64,000 bases of DNA, taken from NCBI GenBank assembly GCA_950295325.1, contig OX485808.1, forward strand, positions 16,760,527 through 16,824,526, given 5' to 3'. A program made the position numbers and the translations under genes. Below the pieces are notes generated by a model, which did not search any database, was not told the origin of the DNA, and saw only the letters and a program-made list of their open reading frames with translations. Shown here one piece after another: positions 33,448 through 44,981 of this stretch. Within the stretch, counting starts at the first letter, position 1. Each line of letters starts with the position of its first letter. This DNA comes from Polytrichum commune (lineage: Eukaryota; Streptophyta; Polytrichopsida; Polytrichales; Polytrichaceae).

Positions 33448-35033
33448 TGAAGTGGTGAGAATCTAGCGTTGGTCCCCAAATCAAGCTTGGGATAGCAACA
33501 TGCAGAAAAATAAATAAAATATTGACTTAATGTACACAATGTCAAAATGACTTCAAACACAACAATGTTAGGCTCTTGGGTTGAATTATGTGGGATTGGG
33601 TATTGGGATAGAATAACAATCCTTCAATTATGGGATTCCCCATTTATGAGAAGCACTCATGATGTGTACCATAAAGTTTTCGACAAGCAACTATAATTTA
33701 TCATATTTCTTTTGAATGCAACCTTTTTCTTTGGAACTAGACCATTATCAATTGCTTAGTAATGTTCCGAAGAACCAAGGACCAAACCAAGTATCATGAA
33801 CCGCATGAATCATTTAAAATGTTACCCATTTATGGACGAGCCCCAAAGGCAAGAACAAACAACTCCAAGTCAACATAGTTGGAGGCCCAATAATAATGTT
33901 CTACCAATGGCCAAAGCACATACGAAGTTAAGGGCATGTTTACACTACATCATTTTTGTATTTAGTATCACACCCACTATTGACAAACAATCCAAACTAA
34001 ATGCCTATAGGTCTCATAGTACCATGTTTGCTAATTGTGAACATGATATCATAGGTTAACATAAGTTACGTTTTGAAGTGAGATAAATATTTAGATAATG
34101 ACATGTAGTGTAGCACACTAGGATACTTAAAAAAAGAGGTTTTTGTTTGAGCATATTAGTGGCCAGTGTCATGTGTTTACATTTTGGTATGCAAGGGGAG
34201 AATATTTTGAGCATACTAATGATATGTTTCATTTGTGTATAATTTTATTTGAACATATTCATGCCTAATTTATAAGAATATTGACCACATGAGAATAAGG
34301 CTTTCTTTACTCTTTTATTCACAAACACTCCATCGAAAAACTCATAAAATCCTCATTCTAAAAAATACAATTAATAATCTCATGAAAATTTCTCACCAAA
34401 ATGCCATATCAACACATCAAATACCTTGTTTAAACAAGTAGAAGATTATACAATAAGCAAGCCACAAGTCCTTCCCCCCTCCATATGCACCCTAACATCT
34501 ATATAGACATGACGCTTGCTATTGGACTAGATGCCACCACCTCTTGAGTCACCATTCAAAAGGATGGCATAACACCTTATATTGCGTCTTAATAAGCCAT
34601 GATCAACATAAGGCTAACGGGCTTGCAATCACACTCGTGAAAATAACACATGCGGTTTTTTCTTTTCTTTTCTTTTTTGTAGAAGTGAGGCTAGCTCATA
34701 CTTCAATGACAAGACTTTTATTTATTTGGATGAAAGCACTTCATAAGGCTTACTTGAAAATTTAAAATAATCTCACCATTAATTAAAAAAGTATTAAAAA
34801 TGTGAATGTATCATGTTAAGATGACGGAGGTTGCATAATTTTACAAACCATTTGTTGTCTCCCATTTGAAAGTTGAAATTTCCATGATTTCATCGCCAAG
34901 TCTCCAAAAATTTGCATGTTTTCATATCTTCAATAAGAACTAATAACGAACTAGGTCCTAGGGTCACCGGTAACTTGACATTCTTGGAACCCGACTAGGG
35001 CTAGATACCTGCCTCTTTGATTTGGGCCCCTAC
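33448..35033. other. AT-rich spacer, no gene seen
   Basis: No gene was recognised. Around 34140-34260 the phrase TTGAGCATAYTARTG recurs, a minor local duplication. A TTTTCTTTTCTTTTC run lies near 34658-34676. Confidence 0.35.
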
Positions 35034-35359
35034 CACTACACTAAAAAGGATTCTTAGTGTTTGAGTATACTTTTGTCACCACCCTACGGTGCTCAACATT
35101 AATTTTCAATGTCTTGACAATTAGTGTTAGACATAAATATGTTGTTATCTTCCATACTGCCACCTCCCTTCTTGTGAAGCATGGATTTCATATCCTTACT
35201 AACACTAACTCCAAACATGTAACTTCCACATAATACCATAGTTGATATTTAGTGTTTGAGTTTACATTTAATGTTACTTACTTTCATAGGCTTATTGACA
35301 TTTAATGTATGTGTTCATATTTAGTGTATCAAACATTGAATATTCTTTTTAGTGTATTG
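35034..35359. mobile_element. CACTA-like MITE, family A, copy 2
   Basis: It starts CACTACACTAAAAAGGAT and ends TTCTTTTTAGTGTATTG, its near inverse. Internal order is the same as in 18640-18976, including GTAACTTCCACATAATACCA and ACATTTAATGTTACTTACTT. It is non-coding. Confidence 0.7.
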
Positions 35360-36467
35360 TTCTCCGGGCCCTTATTATAAAGACATATTTGGTCACACAA
35401 GAGAGAGTGACATATTATTGAGGGTTTTCAAGGAAATGGTCTATCTCAATGTTAAACATCAATTTGTATAAATAGTGAAGATAAATAAGTATGAAAGAAC
35501 ATCATTTGTGTTGAAGAGATGCTCAAAACATTTTTCAAGGTTCCCCAATGCTTACAACGTTCCCCATGGTTCCCTTGCACATTCCAAAGCATCAGTCAAA
35601 TGTGAATCTTGAAACAAAAACATGGATCCCACCACGTATGCACATGAATTACCTCTATTATATGACAAACTAGGCCGAAAATATGTCATTATATTACCAA
35701 CGTTGCAGTCGCAATATGGAGGTAAACTAACACTATAAAGTTTGGTAGATGGGGAAATATGTCATATAGTCAAGGGGATGTGTAATTGAGTGTCGTAATA
35801 CGGAGCATAGATTGTGATTACCAAAATAAAGGGGGTTTAGTAGAAATATGACCCATGTATGTTTATGGTTTATTTATCTCAAGTGCGTCATGCTACTACC
35901 ATGCCCACACGAAGACCAAGAACTGGGCCCACACCGGTGGGAGAGTTTCCATCTTGAAGGGAGTTTTTCTCATGATTGCATTGGCGAATATACAATACGT
36001 TACGACCCTTACACGGAGGTTAATGTGAGTAGGACAAGAAATCCTATTAATAACAATAAATTTTGGAAAGATATGGACTCTCCCTTTCAAGAGGGACTCC
36101 TCCTACTGCCCAGGACCAATGATTGACCCTAGTGTGGGCACAATATATGTTAATTAGGGCATGTTTTCACCAAAGGCATTAGGCCATAGCTCTCAAATGA
36201 CCATGCTGCCCCGCTTTGGTTGAGACCATGGAATTGTTTGTGGATTGTAGCCCACAATATTTTGGAGGGTAAAACCCAAAATCTTGCTTCAAATTATGTA
36301 AAGCCTAGCTTCACGAGCTGCCATCCCAAAGGAATTCCTTACAACATTGGCCAAACATTATCCATACCTGCCATGTGGGATCCCAAACAAATTTTTCATC
36401 TAGTGAAGATGTTTTGGGCATGCGATCCCTCGTGTAACTTTAAACCTAAAGTCGGGATCATAACTTA
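35360..36467. other. Spacer upstream of the family C MITE, no gene seen
   Basis: No gene or RNA was recognised. A 92-codon frame at 35848-36126 has no motif. The overlapping opposite frame is equally unsupported. Confidence 0.35.
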
Positions 36468-37048
36468 GGGCCACTTCACACATGAGCCAAGAGCTGTGAC
36501 CTTGTAATGGTGAGGACCCTTGACTCTCATCCAAAGGCCGTACCATGGGTGTTGGGAAAGCTGTTTTATGTAGTCATGGGCCCTCAGGCATAGTGTGAAG
36601 TGAGAATGGACCATGTTGTGGGATCATTGCATATTTTGTTCGCAGAAAAGAGGGGAGAATTTGGTTCAATATAATATGTCTCAAACTCTATCAATTTAAG
36701 AGAATTACTTGGTGGTCTTTGGACTGTCTTGGAACATGCCCTGCAATTTGTCTTGAAATTTATCATGCTAGATTTTTTTTCTAAAAAAAATTCATGGTCT
36801 CCCGGAATTTGTGTCAGGTCCATCTCTTGGAAGTGGGCTTGACAAAAATTCCGGGAGACCATGAAACCTTATCCATAATCCGCCATGTAGGACTCCATGT
36901 AGACTTTTCATCCATGAAGTCTTCTTTGGACCTTCAGGCCTTCACCTTCGTGTGTGAAGTGAACTTGGACGGTCTGCGCCCTTTCGACCAATGAGAGCTC
37001 TTAGTTTGCAATGGTCACGGGCCTTCAGTCTCGTGTGTGAAGTGGCCC
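36468..37048. mobile_element. Tourist-like MITE, family C (complete copy) just upstream of AXS
   Basis: It starts GGGCCACTTCACACATGAG and its other end, in reverse complement, starts GGGCCACTTCACACACGAG. TTA flanks both sides (36465-36467 and 37049-37051). Length is 581 bases. It contains a further internal inverted pair around 36795-36865 (ATGGTCTCCCGGAATTTGT and its inverse). It ends about 410 bases before the AXS start codon, so it lies in or next to that promoter. Confidence 0.85.
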
Positions 37049-37231
37049 TTAGTGGTGTTCATGTAAAAATGGCCTTCATTGGTGGCTTCTTCCGATGGTA
37101 ATATTAGGGGTCAAAATTAAAAAGGAGAAAACCCACATGCTATTATAAAATAACGTGCGTTTTCAGGTTGGGTATTTGTAGTAGAGACCCACCCCAAGTG
37201 ACACCGATCACAAAGGAGGCGGAGAACTTTG

Positions 37232-37477
37232 ATGAGAATCCCACCCTCCCCAGAAGACACCCGCCGAAGCTCGGGTGCACCCGGAGCTTCACCTGGCGCC
37301 TCCCGTCACGACTACAAAGGGCCCAGGACGCCTCGACAAATGCATCACTCCATCGCCGCCGTCATCGTCGTCTTCCCGCCTGCAACCTCACACAGAGTGT
37401 GTGGAATCCTTTGCCTTTCTTCTCACTTGGGGACCTACATTGTAAGACCCATCCACACACAATGGCAGCGAGATTGA
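37232..37477 (+). promoter_or_regulatory. Possible upstream open frame overlapping the AXS start
   Basis: An ATG at 37232 opens an 81-codon frame, in a different frame from AXS, that ends at 37477, 16 bases past the AXS ATG. If the transcript starts before 37232, this frame would lower initiation at the main ATG. The leader is GC-rich. The transcription start is not known, so this is tentative. Confidence 0.35.
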
Positions 37478-40400
37478 ACCTGGATGGCGACGTCATCCCA
37501 GCTCTGAAGATCTGCATGATCGGAGCCGGCGGCTTCATCGGTTCCCATTTGTGCGAGAAGCTCATGTGGGAGACGGAGCATTCCATCTTGGCGATAGATG
37601 TCTACGGCGACAAGATCCAGCACTTGTTGCAGCCAGGACAAGCGTGGAGTGATCGCATCGAGTTCCACAAGATCAACATCAAGAGTGACTCTCGCCTCGA
37701 GGGCCTCATCAAGGTGTCCGACTTGGTACGAGTCGACATAATCCTTCCGCTTCCTCCCTATCCTCGCATTTCAAAGCCTCTTACAGCTCACAACTACAAA
37801 ACCAAAGTCTATGGAACCGTCTTTCAAATGGGATCCTTCTTTAATAGGGCATTGCTCTGAAACCTCTGCTAGATTGAGTCTGGTGCTGGATGAATGGTGT
37901 GTTCAGAGGTGAGCATTTTTAAAGGTGTCGGGCTTTGTAAAATAACAACAATTTCGTTCCTCGCATTCCAGTGATGCTTCCAAAGGATCACGCAACAATA
38001 AAAGTCTAAGGGTTCTTTAAATGAAGATTTTTCATAAGGGCATTATGAAGTATCAGCTAGGCTGAGGTTGATGATGTGTTGAGTGGTGAGATTTTGTCTC
38101 GTTGTTGTGCGTATAGGGGAATCTCAGTAAGGTGTCTTACTTCGAGTTCCTCGTTCTCTCAATTCAGTGTGCTTCTAAAGCCTCATCTCTTAACAACAAA
38201 TCTTTTGGGGTTTTTAATGGGAGCATTCCATACGGCACTTCGAATCATTAGCTAGCGTGAGGTTGATAGGTTGGTCAGCTCAACTAGAGTTAAGACTAAG
38301 TTTGGTTGGGTTTGTGTTACGTCAAGTGAAAATGCGGCGAATGAATGGCTTGTGAGTTCACACTCGTGGACACCAGATCTTAACTGCGTAGTCTACGGTT
38401 GAAACTAATTTTCTCCCACTAATGCTTCCAAAGCCTCTCGCTGGGAACGCCATTTTGAACATTTCGCTGGAAACATCAGAGGGTTTACATTCGATGCTTT
38501 AGGTGGTGAGCTCTCATTTCGACATGCTGATAATGGGGAACAAAATGAAAAAATCTTCATGAGATAAAAGGTTGGGTCTGCTGCAACAAATGCTAGATGG
38601 GATTTGTGTTCTAGGAGTTTTAGAGATTAATGTGTTCCTGGTTGTTTTAATCCAGGTAGATTGTAAGATATTAGTGGTATCGACTTCGAATATTTCGCTG
38701 ACCCTCACTGGAAGAGGATGATGTGCTGGTTTGGGTTGATCCAGTGTTGTGTTTAGTCAAGGATATAACGTCCATAAACCCACAGGATCATTCGCTTTGA
38801 AAGGTTGAGGGGGTTTAATAGCGCATGTTTTTGCTATTGACGATTTTCTTAGATATCAGGGACAGTGGTTTAGGGACCCTTTGGTGAGGTTTATCTTATG
38901 GTGTTGTTGGTAACATAAGTTTTTGTATTTGCTTCAGGTTATCAACTTGGCTGCCATCTGCACACCAGCTGACTACAACACCAGGCCCTTGGACACCATC
39001 TACAGCAACTTTGTGGACGCTTTGCCTGTCGTTCAATACTGCCGTGAAAATTCCAAGCGTCTCATCCACTTCTCCACTTGCGAGGTTTATGGAAAGACCA
39101 TTGGCAGCTTTCTCCCCAACGACAGCCCCTTGAAGAAGGACCCCCAGTACTACCTGTTGAAGGAGGATGACACCCCTTGCATTTTTGGATCTATCGACAA
39201 GCAGAGGTGGTCTTACGCATGCGCCAAGCAGCTCATTGAGAGACTCATCTACGGTGAGCTTCAAGCCATATGATTGAAAATATGAGAATTCAAATATTAT
39301 AACATGTATGTTTTTTTTAGAAAATCTGAAAGCGCAAAATCAAAGGTAATGCCCGATGCATGTCTGATGATGTTCTCTATAACTAAAGCATATTTGGTGT
39401 ATTATTAGAACTTGAGGGGTTGGTGCTATTTCCTGATTTTTTCCTATATCGGATATGAAAAAGTCGGATATAAATCCTGTATCAAAAAAGCTTTTTGATC
39501 GATCGGATATAAAGTTCATAACTGTTGTCTTAGGATAGTGGAAGATCAATCTCTTTCATGTGTGGTGTCCTCTACTTTGCCCCTAGATACTGGGCAGAGG
39601 TGATGGACTTCAAGATCTTGTGTGTCTCGGAATTGATGTCTCCATGAGTTACTTGCTACACCATAGTTTGCTCTTAACATTGAATGAATTACCTTGATTT
39701 TGATTCGATATTGTAATGTGAGTCCATGAACATTGATACTTACATAGGATACCATGTTGGATTTAAAAATTTCAGCTGAGGGAGCCGAGAATGGTGTCGA
39801 GTTTTCAATTGTGAGGCCATTCAACTGGATCGGTCCCCGCATGGACTTCATTCCCGGTGTTGATGGACCCCAAGACTCCGTTCCCAGAGTCCTTGCATGC
39901 TTCAGCAATGTGAGTATAATATTCAACCCAAACGAGCTTGGTTAATTGGAAGATGAAAATTCTCAATTTTGGTGTTGGTGGTTTCGGGGTTAGGACCTGA
40001 CATGAGAATAACTATTGTAAATTGCAGAACCTGATGAAGGGTGAGCCCCTGAAGCTGGTTGATGGAGGCGAATCTCAGAGGACCTTTATCTACATCAAGG
40101 ATGCCATCGAAGCTGTGCAGAGAATGATTGTAAGAATTCAGCTCCTCAACTCAGTTTGATGCAAATTTTGGTGTGATTTCTGGTACATATTTGTAATTGG
40201 CTCTTACAGAGGTTTTTAATTTGATTTTACAGGAAAACCCGAAGAGGGCTAATGGCCATATCTTCAATGTGGGTAACCCACACAACGAAGTGACTGTCCG
40301 GGAGCTTGCAGAGCTGATGACCGATGTTTACTGCAAGGTTAGCAACCAGCCCAGACCCGCCGTGGCTACCATTGATGTGACTTCGCAGGAGTTTTATGGT

Positions 40401-40970
40401 GTAGGCTATGATGACAGTGACAAGCGTATTCCTGACATGACCATCATCAAGAGACAGCTTGGTATGTTGCCTTTCTCTTTCTCTTACACGCACATTGTGC
40501 TTAAATTATCTTTTCCTTTATTCCATTTAGACAAAGGATCCTTTGTGGATATTTGTGCTGCTTATTTATCATTATTCTAGTCTCAACGAATTGTGTTACT
40601 TTTCTTACATTCTCTCCAAACAGTTCTCCGAACAACTCATGATGCTCTCAAACCATCATGAGTGTTTGAGACTTCTAATAAGGATTACTCTATTGTTTTA
40701 TATGTAAGGAGTCTCTAATAATTCTTCCAGTCCTTGCTATAACGGATACTGCGGTTATTGTCGTGGATACTATTGTTCTTTCTGTACTGTTTTGGATGTG
40801 TTTCTCTGTAAGTATTGTGTAGATTGATTGGGTTAGTCGGAACAAATTTGGATGCAGAGTGGGAGCCCGAGACATCTCTATATGACTTGATGGAGCACAC
40901 TTTGACTTACCAACATACAACGTACGCTCAAGCTGTGAAGAAGGCTATGTCGAAGTCTTTGACCAACTAG
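37462..40970 (+). CDS. AXS: UDP-D-apiose/UDP-D-xylose synthase, complete, six exons
   Basis: Exons: 37462-37725, 38938-39253, 39776-39909, 40028-40129, 40233-40461, 40858-40970; all phases close, giving 385 residues against about 389 in Arabidopsis. The cytosolic NAD-dependent enzyme converts UDP-glucuronate to UDP-apiose and UDP-xylose, feeding rhamnogalacturonan II and xylan synthesis (family knowledge). The Rossmann motif GAGGFIG is at 21-27 and the SDR catalytic pair Tyr181-x3-Lys185 is in SYACAKQ. Cys96 (in NLAAICTP) and Cys136-Glu137 (in STCEVYG) correspond, with a constant offset of four, to the ring-contraction residues I recall as Cys100, Cys140, Glu141 and Tyr185. Every key residue is present, so it should be active. 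37462 is the first in-frame ATG; the frame is open upstream to about 37168 but has no ATG. The last acceptor (40857) gives Gln-Leu-Glu-Trp where Arabidopsis has Gln-Leu-Gly-Trp. Confidence 0.96.
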
Positions 40971-41399
40971 ACGCATCATTCAATGCTTGAATCGATTTGA
41001 CTTCCACAGATCAAATTGCCGTCTAGACTTGGCATCCTCAAAGTCATGGCCCTGATCTGAAACTTTACTACTCAACACGTTGGTCACACTTTGGACGACT
41101 TTGAAATGTTGCGAATTTGGTAGTCCTGTTCCTAGATGATGGATAAGTTAATCTTCCGCCTACAGGTCATAAACATTTATTATAGAATTTTCAAGCATTC
41201 CACTTCCATGGTGTTTATAGCATAAATTGGGTGACAACCCTGGCATTTGTAAGTCCCATATCTGAACTCGGTTATTATTGATCACATTAAATGAGAATAT
41301 TTTTTCATGTTGCAAGACTTTCTCATTATACCTGCTTTGGATGTCTGACATGAACCACTTCATGTTTCTTGAGATTTTCATGTTCTTTCCACACTTGAC
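40971..41399 (+). other. 3' UTR and downstream flank of AXS
   Basis: T-rich sequence after the stop is consistent with a plant 3' UTR, but the cleavage site could not be fixed. No other gene was seen. Confidence 0.4.
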
Positions 41400-42030
41400 C
41401 TCAGTTCTTATTCTTCGAGCTCAATCCTAAACTTCTTGACCACCATCTAATTTCAATGGCAAGTCTATGATTTGAGGTGCGGTAAGGGCCAATTATCTCA
41501 TGTAGTGGTCTCGTTGTCAATGGTTGCTTCAATTACTATTTACTTTCGTATAGGAGAGAATCCTTGAGGTGGAGGTGATTTAGTTTCTAAGAGGGATGGA
41601 AAGTGTTCCACTCTTCAGCAAGACAAGTCTCCTTGATATCATGGATTGCGATTTTTAAGGTGGTTAGGTTTTCATGGGTAACCGGTGAGATAGACCCCAT
41701 GATGCCCTTCACATGGTTGTCAATTTGTGCCAAGTGTTAAATCCTTGTTCGGCAATGTGTTGAAAAAGTGAGGTTTACTTGACTAACTAGCCATGAGGTA
41801 AGCTGTTGTTGAAAAACCCGTAGTGAGCTTTACGAACGTATAATTCTATAGGAAGTTCTCCAAATTCGGCCAACAAAATGGCGTCTATCTTGAACACATA
41901 GACCAATAGCATTATATATGTGCTTTTTGTGTATGTAAGTACAAGCCTTGTCATTTGCCACTCCAATATATGTGTATGATTGAGAAGAGTGAGCAACATA
42001 ACGCCCACATGCTTTTTGTCCAAACACAAA
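41400..42030 (-). pseudogene. Non-LTR (LINE-like) retroelement remnant, second copy
   Basis: On the - strand DAILLAEFGELPIELYVRKA parallels QILLAEFGGLPIELYALKL of the 8.46-kb remnant. The following AEQGFNTWHK and ASWGLSH text also matches it. Upstream on the same strand the sequence shares words with the diverged repeat at 9.64-9.86 kb. It is broken by several interruptions and has no catalytic motif. Confidence 0.4.
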
Positions 42031-42094
42031 TGGTGGAAACGCTTCTCATTCTTAGCACACGGATCATTTTGGCTCGGAAGGAATTGGGATTTCA

Positions 42095-42260
42095 AGCATA
42101 CTTCAATTAATATCATTCCACCCTTGAGATCACTTTGAGTATGACCACTCTACACTTGTTCAAACTATTGAAGATTGGTGGTGCTCTCAAAAGTTGAGCT
42201 TTGGATGGTAGCTTTTAAACTCTCGTAAATATTGCAAACTCCCAGAAAATATTGCAAAGA
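42095..42260. mobile_element. Fragment of the intron-type Tourist-like MITE
   Basis: Words TTAATATCATTCC, GACCACTCTACACTTG, GAAGATTGGTGGTGCTCT and TTTTAAACTCTCGT match, in order, about 5835-5985 of the MITE in the spastin-like gene. No terminus is intact. Confidence 0.5.
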
Positions 42261-43943
42261 GGAGGCACGAGCCCTTCATATCACAACTCGCATACTTGAC
42301 TGTAATATCTTGATGAACATAAGCTATGTGGGCACTTCCAATCCCACTTACACTTTTGAAACCAAATCACGAAATATCTCATCTAGTTGCCAATCGTGAA
42401 TCATGTTGTCATTCTGGGTTTTTCAATTGTAATTGAGATGCAAAAACTATAAGAAGTCAAGTGATTTATTTCTCTTCCAGTGATCACACATGCCCTCCCA
42501 ATTCTATTGATTCCTAGGATAGTGGTTATAATTTAAATTATTTTCTTGGATTTAGAAAACTAGTTTTCATTAGAAAACTATGAAGGGGTAAAACATAACA
42601 ATCACAACAGTACACCCCCGCCTTGAGCCTGGGTCAGAAGGCGAGTGGTGTCTATATTTTGAACACACAGTCCAATCTCATTGTAATGTATATTTTGTGG
42701 TGTCCATTTTAAACTTCAAACCTTGCCATATATGACTCAAGTAAAGTTGTCTGGTTAACCCCCAAAGGAAGAGGCTGACATCTTTATCCGAGGAGTCACC
42801 ATTACTTGACAATACCAACATATATTATGTTATAGTATTCTGATTATAAAGACACAGACGGCTAAGAATTTATGTGAACAATCACGACTTTACAAAGCTC
42901 CCATCTGTATGATCATATCTACCACAAGAGATGCCAATTTTCTTCAATGAGGTTCTGAATTGGACTAAACTGTTTTTGGCTGTTTTAGGCAATTTTTAGG
43001 CGACTTAGGCTAAGAAGAGTTACCACATTATGCCCACATATCTTAGCAGGTTCAGCACTGGGAGTTTGAATAAGCTGCCATTCCTGTTATTTCTCTTGTT
43101 ATCCACATGGTTACTGGCTCAATGATACTTGAGTGTTAGCAATTGTGGACAATAGATATGCAATGTAGTTGAAACACATGAAGGAGAGCAGACTCTTGGA
43201 AGATTTGTCTGTAGGGAAATGAGCAAGATCCTCTTACTGAAGGACCGAGTTGCATGGTTGGACCTTCTCGAAGTCGTCTCTACAGGCACAAGGGACAATA
43301 CATCAACAAGATTATTGCAATGGATTCTTATGCCCCCTCCCCACTTGACATTAGCAAATAACCAAAGACTTCCCTAAAACCCGGGTAAAGCTCCCTCGGT
43401 TATAGCGGACACGTCCGGCTATCCCAATGCACCTACAAGAACTTGCTCCGGAGATTTCCAAGTAGGTTTTAGTTAAGTAGCTTTCACGCATGTTCATTAT
43501 TTTATCTACCAACCAATGAATGTTGGATAGTTTTTGTCCCATCCCCAAATGCCTTAATACTTACCATCGGTTTTTGTTAATGAAGCTCCTCGTGCCCTCA
43601 TAGCTAAGACTAAAAGCAACCAATCACAAGAGCAGGAGGCAACACTTTTAGAGGTCCTACATTCTTGCCTCATGTCTAGGTACCGATGGGAGGGTTGGTA
43701 GTTTTAGCTTAAAACCTCCACTTTTAAGCCATGCCACATTATTTGCCAACTAGGCTCGGCACTAGATAATGTCGATGGTGTGAACGCTCATTTTTAAGAA
43801 CCCACTTTTAGGCTTAGCTAATGTCAAGTGGTTCTATGTGAAGCAAAATTCAGAAGTAGAGTATGTTGTTAATCTTCCATCTCAAAAACGGAGAATGTGT
43901 AGCTATCCCCATGACCTTTTGAAACTCAAACAATGTCCATGTG
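42261..43943. other. Spacer with a diverged repeat, no gene seen
   Basis: Around 42640-42750 the words GAACACACAGTCCAATCTCAT and CTTGCCATATATGACTCAA repeat those at 9.75-9.83 kb. A short, more GC-rich stretch at 43375-43455 was not recognised. No exon-like sequence was found. Confidence 0.35.
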
Positions 43944-44158
43944 ATTTTTGGGCACAATCAGTCAAGATCCTAGTGTCTCCAAGTCCAACCAGTTACATGT
44001 TGTGATAGTTCGGTTTTTCTTGGTAAAATGGAGGTATATTCCACAGATTCCTCCAAAACGATGGGTAATTTTCCTGAGGATTTGAACTTCAACCGGTCAT
44101 TTCTCAAATTCAACCAGTTCATCTGTAACTAGCGGCTGGTTCTCCCTGTTCATTGCTT
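43944..44158 (+). mobile_element. Family D repeat, third copy
   Basis: ATTTTTGGGCACAATC, AAGTCCAACCAGTTACATG, AACTTCAACCGGTCATT and CTGGTTCTCCCTGTTCATTG follow the same order as 16003-16227. The first about 15 bases of the element are lost or diverged, so no target duplication could be read. Confidence 0.65.
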
Positions 44159-44671
44159 ATAAACGCAGAGAGTTTTATTCTAGAGAAATTATAAGAAATA
44201 CAAAGCCTATCATTAATTCCAGGAAACGAACTTTCAGTAAGTTATCAGGAAACAAATCATGTCTCATGCCTGTCGGCCCTTTTTTCCCTCACAAAGTATT
44301 CTCCTTTGATAGCATCCACATATCACCATAAAATTCCATCTCACACGTAGATGGACAAAAATCAGCTCCCAACGTTGTCACATGGATAAATCTAATGGCT
44401 TGCAAAACATAGGCAGTTTCAATAGGATAGAGGGAGTCCAAAATAGGTGCTAATGAACTATAATAGAGCTTCTCTCGAATGTTAAGGATGTTTGCAAACA
44501 ACAGCCGGAAATTAAGGAAAAATCAACTTATCTAGGCAGACCACTCCACTTAGAACTAACTACATTATGCAAGAATGGAATTCATTACAGCAAAGTTTTT
44601 GAACAAAAAACATCAGACATGTTCGTGGGTACAAAGCCTGTAGAGACAATGGAGGTAGAACTATGGTCCCA
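44159..44671. other. Spacer, no gene seen
   Basis: No gene or repeat was recognised between the family D and family A copies. Confidence 0.35.
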
Positions 44672-44981
44672 AACTACACTAAATATGATATTTAGTGTTA
44701 GATACACTAAATACGAACACTACACTAAATATCACTAACCCTATGAAAGTAAGTAACATTAAATGTAAACTCAAACACTAAATATCATCTATGGTAATAT
44801 GTGAAAGTTACATGCACAAATTTAGTGTTTACTAGGAAAGAGGTGGCAACAAGGAAAGCAGCGGCGGCGGCGCATTTATGTCTAACACTAATTATCAAAG
44901 AATTGATAATTAGTGTTGAGCATAGTAGGGTGGTAAAACACTAAATCTAATCAAACACTAAATATCATATTTAGTGTAGTG
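44672..44981. mobile_element. CACTA-like MITE, family A, copy 3 (reverse orientation)
   Basis: Both ends carry CACTAAATATNATATTTAGTG, each itself a palindrome, within an inverted repeat of about 26 bases. Internal words are the reverse complement of copies 1 and 2 (for example ACATTAAATGTAAACTC). A GGCGGCGGCGG run lies at 44864-44873. It is the least diverged copy at its ends, and so possibly the youngest. Confidence 0.75.

Noticed and set aside
8200-37000. Intact LTR retrotransposon
   Set aside because: I found no pair of long direct repeats with TG...CA ends, primer-binding site or polypurine tract, and no recognisable gag-pol order. The long repeats found are inverted-end DNA elements, SINEs or LINE-like pieces.
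37168-37461. 98-codon in-frame N-terminal extension of AXS
   Set aside because: It has no ATG; the first in-frame ATG is 37462 and gives the standard family length. The open stretch is GC-rich leader.
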